Shown here one piece after another: positions 1 to 4,358 of a stretch of 5,826 nucleotides of DNA. The notes beneath the pieces are model-generated. The model saw only the letters and a list, made by a program, of their open reading frames with translations. It made no database searches and was not told the origin of the DNA. Made by a program: the position numbers and the translations under genes. Source of the DNA: an uncultured Clostridia bacterium. GTDB lineage: Bacteria; Bacillota; Clostridia; Christensenellales; CAG-138. The stretch's first letter is position 1. The number at the start of each line of letters is the position of its first letter. The stretch spans positions 1-5,826 of the forward strand of contig CALEPU010000141.1 of assembly GCA_937913075.1 (NCBI GenBank). The letters run 5' to 3'.

Positions 1-153
1 GTGCCGGAGGGATGTGTTTTCGTAATGGGCGATCACCGCACCAACTCCCATGACAGCCGTATGGCGGACGTAGGTCCTATTGAGCTCGGCGAGGTCATAG
101 GCAGGGTGCGCGGGGTCATGTACCCCATAAGCGCTATAAGGGGCGTAGACTGA
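1..153 (+). CDS. lepB: Type I signal peptidase, C-terminal fragment (5' end outside window)
   Basis: This is the last 50 residues of a type I (leader) signal peptidase, the membrane-anchored Ser/Lys protease that cuts signal peptides from exported proteins on the outer face of the cytoplasmic membrane. Reading frame 1 is open from the first base to TGA at 151-153. It begins VPEGCVFVMG and continues with GDHRTNSHDSR, a near-perfect match to the family's final conserved box GDNRxNSxDSR, including the Asp and Arg that support the active site. It then runs through an I-G-x-V segment and the usual YPIS near the C-terminus. The GTG at base 1 is an internal valine codon of the VPEG motif, not a start. 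The catalytic Ser and Lys lie upstream of the window, so activity is inferred only from the intact last box. A degenerate paralogue follows 65 bases downstream. Family assignment is secure; the symbol lepB (sip/sps in other species) is by homology. Confidence 0.93.
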   Translation: MPEGCVFVMGDHRTNSHDSRMADVGPIELGEVIGRVRGVMYPISAIRGVD

Positions 154-156
154 TAA

Positions 157-196
157 AAGGCGTTCGTCCGTTACTGCGGGGAACTTCCCTCGCCTT
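157..196 (+). repeat. Inverted repeat / possible RNA hairpin between the two signal-peptidase-like genes
   Basis: AAGGCG at 157-162 is complementary to CGCCTT at 191-196. Nested inside is GCG-GGGA (176-182) facing TCCC-T-CGC (186-193). The two pairings compete for the same CGC. There is no T tract after either, so this is not a standard intrinsic terminator. It may be a weak attenuating or mRNA-processing hairpin, or chance in GC-rich sequence. No convincing -35/-10 pair was seen in this 65-base gap. Confidence 0.25.
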
Positions 197-206
197 ACCA
201 TAAGTT

Positions 207-212
207 AAGGGG
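207..212 (+). promoter_or_regulatory. Ribosome binding site for the signal-peptidase-like gene
   Basis: AAGGGG lies six bases before the ATG at 219, which supports that start. Confidence 0.7.
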
Positions 213-218
213 CATTAT

Positions 219-755
219 ATGCGCAATTACACCGTTCGCAGCACTTATACCCGTGCGGAGTCGGCGGCGCGCCGTGCGGCTGACGTAATAGTCACGCTGT
301 TTTTGTGCGCCGCGCTGGTTTTCGTGCTCTTTAAATTCATTTGGGTGCCTGAGATAACCGCCGACCCCGGCGTCGGCGAGCTTGAAAACGGCGAGATCGT
401 AATAGTGGACAGGCTGGTTAAATACTTCGGCGGGTATGCCGTCGGCGACATTGTGCGCGCCGATATAGGCGGCGGAATGAACGAATACCGCATAATCGCC
501 CTCGGCGGCAGCAGCGTTATAATTCGCGGCGGCTCTTTATACGTTGACGGAAGGCTCTTGGAGGAGCCTTATGCTTCGAATATTCCCGCCGAGCTTGACG
601 AGGAAGCAGAGGTGCCGACAGGGTACCTGCTGCTCCTTCCCGACGACAGGAGCGAGATCACATTGCTCTCGCGCGGAATAATACCCGCAGGCGACGTATT
701 CGGCGAGGTGCGTCTCCGCATCTACCCTTTAAACAGGTTCAATCTTTTCTTCTGA
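219..755 (+). CDS. Signal-peptidase-fold protein lacking the catalytic Ser/Lys dyad (predicted inactive paralogue)
   Basis: This 178-residue protein has the layout of a small Gram-positive type I signal peptidase. It has an Arg-rich cytoplasmic N-terminus (1-20), one membrane segment (about 21-42), then an extracytoplasmic S26-type beta domain. Recognisable boxes are GEIVIVDRL (58-66, usual GDxVxVDRL), VGDIV (75-79), YRIIALGG (90-97, usual KRVIGLPG), LYVDGRLLEEPY (107-118, usual LYVNGxxLxEPY) and VPTGYLLLL (132-140, usual VPEGYxFVM). The active site is missing. The SMxPT serine position falls on Pro50, and there is no serine anywhere from 42 to 97. The box-D lysine position is Tyr90, and the only lysines in the protein are 39 and 68. 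The last box GDNRxNSxDSR is degraded to PDDRSEITLLSR (141-152). The frame is intact, with good codon use and a ribosome binding site, so this is a maintained gene rather than a decaying one. Staphylococcal SpsA (next to active SpsB) and streptococcal pilus-locus SipA are known precedents for inactive paralogues. The role here is unknown; a scaffold, chaperone or modulator is possible. Confidence 0.85.
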   Translation: MRNYTVRSTYTRAESAARRAADVIVTLFLCAALVFVLFKFIWVPEITADPGVGELENGEIVIVDRLVKYFGGYAVGDIVRADIGGGMNEYRIIALGGSSVIIRGGSLYVDGRLLEEPYASNIPAELDEEAEVPTGYLLLLPDDRSEITLLSRGIIPAGDVFGEVRLRIYPLNRFNLFF

Positions 756-756
756 T

Positions 757-762
757 AAGGAG
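757..762 (+). promoter_or_regulatory. Ribosome binding site for the GT-C-like gene
   Basis: AAGGAG begins two bases after the upstream TGA and lies five bases before the ATG at 768. This fixes the start and indicates translation from a shared transcript. Confidence 0.8.
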
Positions 763-767
763 CTTCG

Positions 768-2912
768 ATGGATATATTGCTCAATTTGGCTTCGGCCTTA
801 TACCTCGTTTTGTTTGCCGTTTCGGGCTGCTTTATCGCCCGCCTGCTGCTTCCCGGTGACAGGCTCGTTCGCAGGCTGCTGTTCGGGCTCACAGCAGGGC
901 TGGTAATGCTTTTATGGCTGCCGGTGCTGCCGGCGTTTTTGATCGGCTTCACTCTCGCGGCTCAGCTTATTGCGCTGGCTGTTGCATGCTGCGCAGGCGT
1001 TCTTTGCGCTCTGCTCTACAATAAAAAGCTAAGTAACGACGCCGATTTCGCCGCGAAGGTCAAGGCAAGACAACGGTTCGCCTTAAAGAACGAGCGGGCG
1101 CTCCTGTTGACTTGTATTCCGCTCATAGTTATAGGAGCGGTGCTTCTCTCAAACCATACGATAGTGCAGGCGTCGGACGGAAGCCTGCACGTTGGTCAGT
1201 GCACTTACGGCGATCTTTGTATGCACCTCGGCTTTATAACGAGCATTTCGGTGCAAAAGACCTTCCCGCCGGAGTATTCCATACTGCCGGGCACAAGATT
1301 GGGCTATCCCTTCCTTTGCGACAGCGTCAGCTCCACGTTCTATACCATGGGTTCCACTCTGCGCTTCGCCGCGCTGCTGCCCGCGCTTTACGCCTATGCA
1401 ATAGTCGTGCTCGGCGTGTACCTCTTTTTTGAGCAGTGGTTCAAGCGAAATTCCGTCGCCGTCATTGCAACATGGCTCTTTTTCATCGGCGGCGGCTTCG
1501 GCTTCTTCTATTTCTTCGACAATGCCAAGACCTATGCTTCTCTCACGAGCGGCTCGGCGTGGCAGAGCTGGCTTGCCGACACCTACGGCATCAACGCCGC
1601 GCTGCCCGAAGGCACTGCCGCGCTCGATATGGGCGAACGGCTGCTCGAGGGCTGGTATAAGACGCCGACCAATTATGTTTCGCTGGGACTGCGTTGGGTC
1701 AACAGCATAGCGGATATGCTCGTTCCCCAGAGGGCAACGCTGTTCGGCTGGGCGCTCCTTTTCCCCGCGCTGCAGCTTTTGCACAGAGCTGCGTTTGAGG
1801 GCGAGCGCAGGCTGTTTATATGTCTCGGCGTTCTTGCAGGCGCAATGCCCCTCGTGCATACTCACAGCTTCTTCGCGCTCGGGCTTATCAGCGCCTTCCT
1901 CATTGCCGCGCTGTTTATCAGATGGATCGTTAAAAAGGGCGGGGAGAACGACGGCAAGATGCTTAAAGGCTTCCTCGTCTTCGGCGTTATCGCAATGCTC
2001 CTCGCCGCTCCGCAGCTTTTAGGCTTTACCTTCAAGCAGTCCAGCGCGGGCGGGTTCTTAAAGCTTCATTGGAATTGGTGCAACGAGTCCGACTCGTGGC
2101 TCTGGTTCTACGTTAAAAACCTCGGCTTCATATTCCTTCTGATGCCTATCGCATTCCTCTATACCAAGAGTGATAACAAGCTGTTTTACGGCGGCGGGCT
2201 CTTGATTTGGGCTTTATGCGAGTTCGTGGTATTCCAGCCCAACACGTACGACAACAACAAACTGCTGTTCGTGTGGTTCGCGCTGACCTGCGGTATAGTC
2301 GCGGAGCTCATAATGACCCTGTACGACCGCATAGCTGACGGCGGCACGGGCTCGAGGCGCACTAACGAGCGCATAAAAAAGGCCGTCCCGCTTTCGCGAA
2401 GGATAGCACAGCGCGCGATATTCGTCGTGCTTATCGGCTCCATGCTTCTCTCCGGCGTGATGACGCTTGCGAGGGAGTACGTATCCGCGGATCACCTCGG
2501 CTTCAGGGAAGGAAAGCTTCAAAATATAGAGAACGGCTATCAGGTGGTCTCGGCTCCGCTTGTCGAGGCGGCGGAGTTCATAAAGGCAAACACCGAGCCT
2601 GACGCCACCTTCCTCACAGCTACCAACCACAACAACGCCGTCGCCATGCTCACGGGGCGCAATATAGTGTGCGGCGCGGGCACCTTCCTCTATTTCCACG
2701 GGGTCGATTATATGCCGAGGTCCAATAACGTAAAGCGTATGTACGAGGCTCCGCGTGAGTGCTTTGCGCAGCTTTCCGAAGAATACGGCGTTGATTACGT
2801 GCTTTTAAGCTCATGGGAGAGAAGCAATTACGCCGTCGACACCGATTTTTTCAACACTCTGCAAAAGGTTTACGAGCAGAACGGCGTTATTATTTACAAG
2901 GTCAACAAATGA
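768..2912 (+). CDS. Polytopic membrane protein, GT-C-type glycosyltransferase-like
   Basis: This 714-residue protein has roughly 12-14 hydrophobic segments, including about 3-28, 38-84, 112-127, 200-250, 350-386, 398-420, 450-466, 472-518 and 548-566. The layout matches GT-C glycosyltransferases, which move sugars from polyprenyl-phosphate donors onto extracytoplasmic acceptors. After the early membrane helices comes an outside loop with YGDLCMHLGF (147-156), where Asp149 is in the place of the catalytic acidic residue of GT-C enzymes. This is followed by FPPEYSILPG and LGYPFLCD (166-185), a pattern common in bacterial members. Further marks are PLVHTHSFFALG (361-372) and QPNTYDNNKLLF (490-501). 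After the last helix a soluble tail (about 570-714) carries AAEFIKANTEPDATFLT, a LTGRN turn, DYVLLSSWERSNY and a final GVIIYKV, typical of this class. The gene starts 12 bases after the signal-peptidase paralogue and ends 24 bases before aspS, so co-transcription is likely. The sugar, acceptor and named family cannot be told from sequence alone. Confidence 0.75.
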   Translation: MDILLNLASALYLVLFAVSGCFIARLLLPGDRLVRRLLFGLTAGLVMLLWLPVLPAFLIGFTLAAQLIALAVACCAGVLCALLYNKKLSNDADFAAKVKARQRFALKNERALLLTCIPLIVIGAVLLSNHTIVQASDGSLHVGQCTYGDLCMHLGFITSISVQKTFPPEYSILPGTRLGYPFLCDSVSSTFYTMGSTLRFAALLPALYAYAIVVLGVYLFFEQWFKRNSVAVIATWLFFIGGGFGFFYFFDNAKTYASLTSGSAWQSWLADTYGINAALPEGTAALDMGERLLEGWYKTPTNYVSLGLRWVNSIADMLVPQRATLFGWALLFPALQLLHRAAFEGERRLFICLGVLAGAMPLVHTHSFFALGLISAFLIAALFIRWIVKKGGENDGKMLKGFLVFGVIAMLLAAPQLLGFTFKQSSAGGFLKLHWNWCNESDSWLWFYVKNLGFIFLLMPIAFLYTKSDNKLFYGGGLLIWALCEFVVFQPNTYDNNKLLFVWFALTCGIVAELIMTLYDRIADGGTGSRRTNERIKKAVPLSRRIAQRAIFVVLIGSMLLSGVMTLAREYVSADHLGFREGKLQNIENGYQVVSAPLVEAAEFIKANTEPDATFLTATNHNNAVAMLTGRNIVCGAGTFLYFHGVDYMPRSNNVKRMYEAPRECFAQLSEEYGVDYVLLSSWERSNYAVDTDFFNTLQKVYEQNGVIIYKVNK

Positions 2913-2922
2913 TCATTCATTT

Positions 2923-2930
2923 AAGGAGAT
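2923..2930 (+). promoter_or_regulatory. Ribosome binding site for aspS
   Basis: AAGGAGAT is a strong Shine-Dalgarno sequence six bases before the ATG at 2937. It is the best site in the window, as suits a highly expressed synthetase, and it confirms the start. Confidence 0.85.
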
Positions 2931-2936
2931 AAATTT

Positions 2937-4223
2937 ATGGAAAGAACTCTCGTTGCATCCGCTCCCAATGGGGAGTATTGCCGTGTCGCCGGTTTTGTTG
3001 AGAACCTGCGCAACAAGCGCTACATGGCGTTCATAGTCCTGCGCGATTTTTCGGGCAAGCTCCAGCTCACCGTCGATAAGGGCGCCTTCCACGAGGTCGC
3101 CGTCGAGGTCGATAAGCTCACGGTCGAGTCCGTCGTCACCGCTTACGGCAAGGTGGTCGAGAACCCCGCCGTAAAGATGGGCGGACGTGAGATGGTCGTC
3201 GAAAAGCTCGTCGTCGAGTCCGTTGCCGGGGCTATGCCCATGATGGCGGACTCCGCGATAGACGCCCGCATGGATTACCGCTGGATAGATCTCAGAACAG
3301 AGAAGAACAAGCTCATGATCAAGGCGCAGACGGAGTTCGTCAGATCCATGCGCGATTTCCTTTTAGAGCGCAATTTCGTTGAGATACATACCCCCAAGCT
3401 CATCGGTACCGCTTCCGAGAGCGGCGCAGACGTATTCGAGCTCACCTATTTTGACCGCAAGGCATACCTTGCGCAGAGTCCGCAGTTTTATAAGCAGATG
3501 GCAATGGCTTCGGGCCTCGAACGCATTTTCGAGGTAGGTCCCGTTTTCCGTGCCGAAAAGAGCTTTACCTCCCGCCATGCGACAGAGTTCACATGCTTCG
3601 ATCTTGAATTCAGCTATATCGACTCCTACGAGGACGTTATGCACATGGAGGAGCTCTTGTTGCAGCATGCCCTCAAAAACGTTGCGGAGAAGTACGGCGA
3701 CGAGATCGAAAGGCTCTTCGGCTTAAAGACCGTCGTCCCCACCGTCCCCTTCCCCCGTATAAAGCTGCGCGACCTTTATGATGAGCTTGAAAAGCGCTAC
3801 GGCTACACCGTTCCGGAAGAGGAAAAGGGCGATCTTACCACCGACGCGGAGAAGCTCTCCTATAAGTTCAGCATGGAGGAGTACGGACACGAGTTCCTTT
3901 TCGTAACCGATTATTCCGCCGAAAAGCGCGCCTTCTACCACATGCGCAGGGACGGCGTGCCGCAGGGCTACGACCTTATCTGGCGTGGAACGGAGATAAC
4001 CACCGGCGCACAGCGTGAGCACCGTTATGACGTGCTGCGCGCGCAGGCTGACGAGAAGGGCTTGGGTGAGGACGTCAAGTTCTATATGGAGTTCTTCCGC
4101 TACGGCTGCCCGCCCCACGGCGGCTTCGGCCTCGGCGTCGACCGCATGACGATGCTGCTCCTCGATATCGGAATAAAGGAGGCGGAGTTCATTTTCCGCA
4201 GCCCCATAAGGCTAAATCCCTGA
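2937..4223 (+). CDS. aspS: Aspartyl-tRNA synthetase, archaeal/eukaryotic-type (possibly non-discriminating, Asp/Asn)
   Basis: This cytoplasmic class IIb synthetase activates Asp with ATP and charges tRNA-Asp, and perhaps tRNA-Asn. Its 428 residues match the short archaeal-type enzyme; the usual bacterial AspRS is near 590 residues and carries an inserted GAD domain that is absent here. The N-terminal OB-fold anticodon domain (about 14-96) includes CRVAGFVENLR and FIVLRDFSGKLQLTV. Motif 1 spans about 147-160 (FVEIHTPKLIGTAS). The Asp-binding AQSPQFYKQ is at 179-187, motif 2 FRAEKSFTSRHATEF at 204-218, GTEITTGAQREHRYD at 351-365, and motif 3 GFGLGVDRM at 396-404 with the ATP-contacting Arg403. 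QSPQ rather than the AsnRS signature separates it from AsnRS. Against the Thermococcus enzyme as recalled, the discrimination residues Trp26 and Lys85 align with Glu22 and Lys80. That matches neither the discriminating pair nor the usual His/Pro relaxed pair. If it does mischarge tRNA-Asn, the cell needs GatCAB. It is the last gene of the plus-strand run, before a terminator. Confidence 0.93.
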   Translation: MERTLVASAPNGEYCRVAGFVENLRNKRYMAFIVLRDFSGKLQLTVDKGAFHEVAVEVDKLTVESVVTAYGKVVENPAVKMGGREMVVEKLVVESVAGAMPMMADSAIDARMDYRWIDLRTEKNKLMIKAQTEFVRSMRDFLLERNFVEIHTPKLIGTASESGADVFELTYFDRKAYLAQSPQFYKQMAMASGLERIFEVGPVFRAEKSFTSRHATEFTCFDLEFSYIDSYEDVMHMEELLLQHALKNVAEKYGDEIERLFGLKTVVPTVPFPRIKLRDLYDELEKRYGYTVPEEEKGDLTTDAEKLSYKFSMEEYGHEFLFVTDYSAEKRAFYHMRRDGVPQGYDLIWRGTEITTGAQREHRYDVLRAQADEKGLGEDVKFYMEFFRYGCPPHGGFGLGVDRMTMLLLDIGIKEAEFIFRSPIRLNP

Positions 4224-4231
4224 TCGTGGCA

Positions 4232-4249
4232 TTATTTCCCGGGAAATAA
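4232..4249. repeat. Perfect 18-base palindrome after aspS
   Basis: TTATTTCCCGGGAAATAA is its own reverse complement, centred between 4240 and 4241 and starting eight bases after the aspS stop. As RNA it could form a 7-bp hairpin with a CCGG loop; as DNA it could be a dimeric protein-binding site. It has no T tract, so it is not a terminator by itself. It may protect the 3' end of the aspS message or be a dispersed repeat. Confidence 0.6.
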
Positions 4250-4284
4250 CGGCAAATTACAAAAGCCGCTGACAAAGCTCATAG

Positions 4285-4327
4285 AAACAAGCATGGCGCA
4301 ATTTTGAACGAGCCATGCTTGTTTTTT
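4285..4327 (+). terminator. Intrinsic terminator for the lepB-aspS run, probably bidirectional
   Basis: AAACAAGCATGGC (4285-4297) pairs perfectly over 13 bp with GCCATGCTTGTTT (4312-4324) around a 14-base loop. A T run at 4322-4327 overlaps the stem end, giving a good Rho-independent terminator for aspS. Read on the minus strand, the same stem ends in TTGTTTCTAT, a weaker U tract, and it lies 32 bases past the stop of the converging leucine-rich-repeat gene, so it probably ends that transcript too. Confidence 0.88.
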
Positions 4328-4358
4328 AAACGGTATTCATTTAGCGAATTGCAAGTGA

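Noticed and set aside
1..3. GTG at the first base as a start codon
   Set aside because: It is the valine of the conserved VPEG motif deep inside a signal peptidase; the gene extends upstream.
1107..1135. TTGACT and TATAGG with a 17-base spacer, resembling a sigma-A promoter
   Set aside because: Inside the GT-C coding region with no gene starting downstream on this strand; the -10 match is only partial.
1149..1865. 238-codon open frame on the minus strand inside the GT-C-like gene
   Set aside because: Antisense shadow of a gene with strong family motifs; its product is low-complexity Arg/Glu/Ala-rich with no recognisable domain.
2214..2699. 161-codon minus-strand open frame
   Set aside because: Lies antisense to conserved GT-C C-terminal motifs; no ribosome binding site or family resemblance.
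4250..4268. CGGC/GCCG short stem between the palindrome and the terminator
   Set aside because: Only 4 bp with an 11-base loop; expected by chance.
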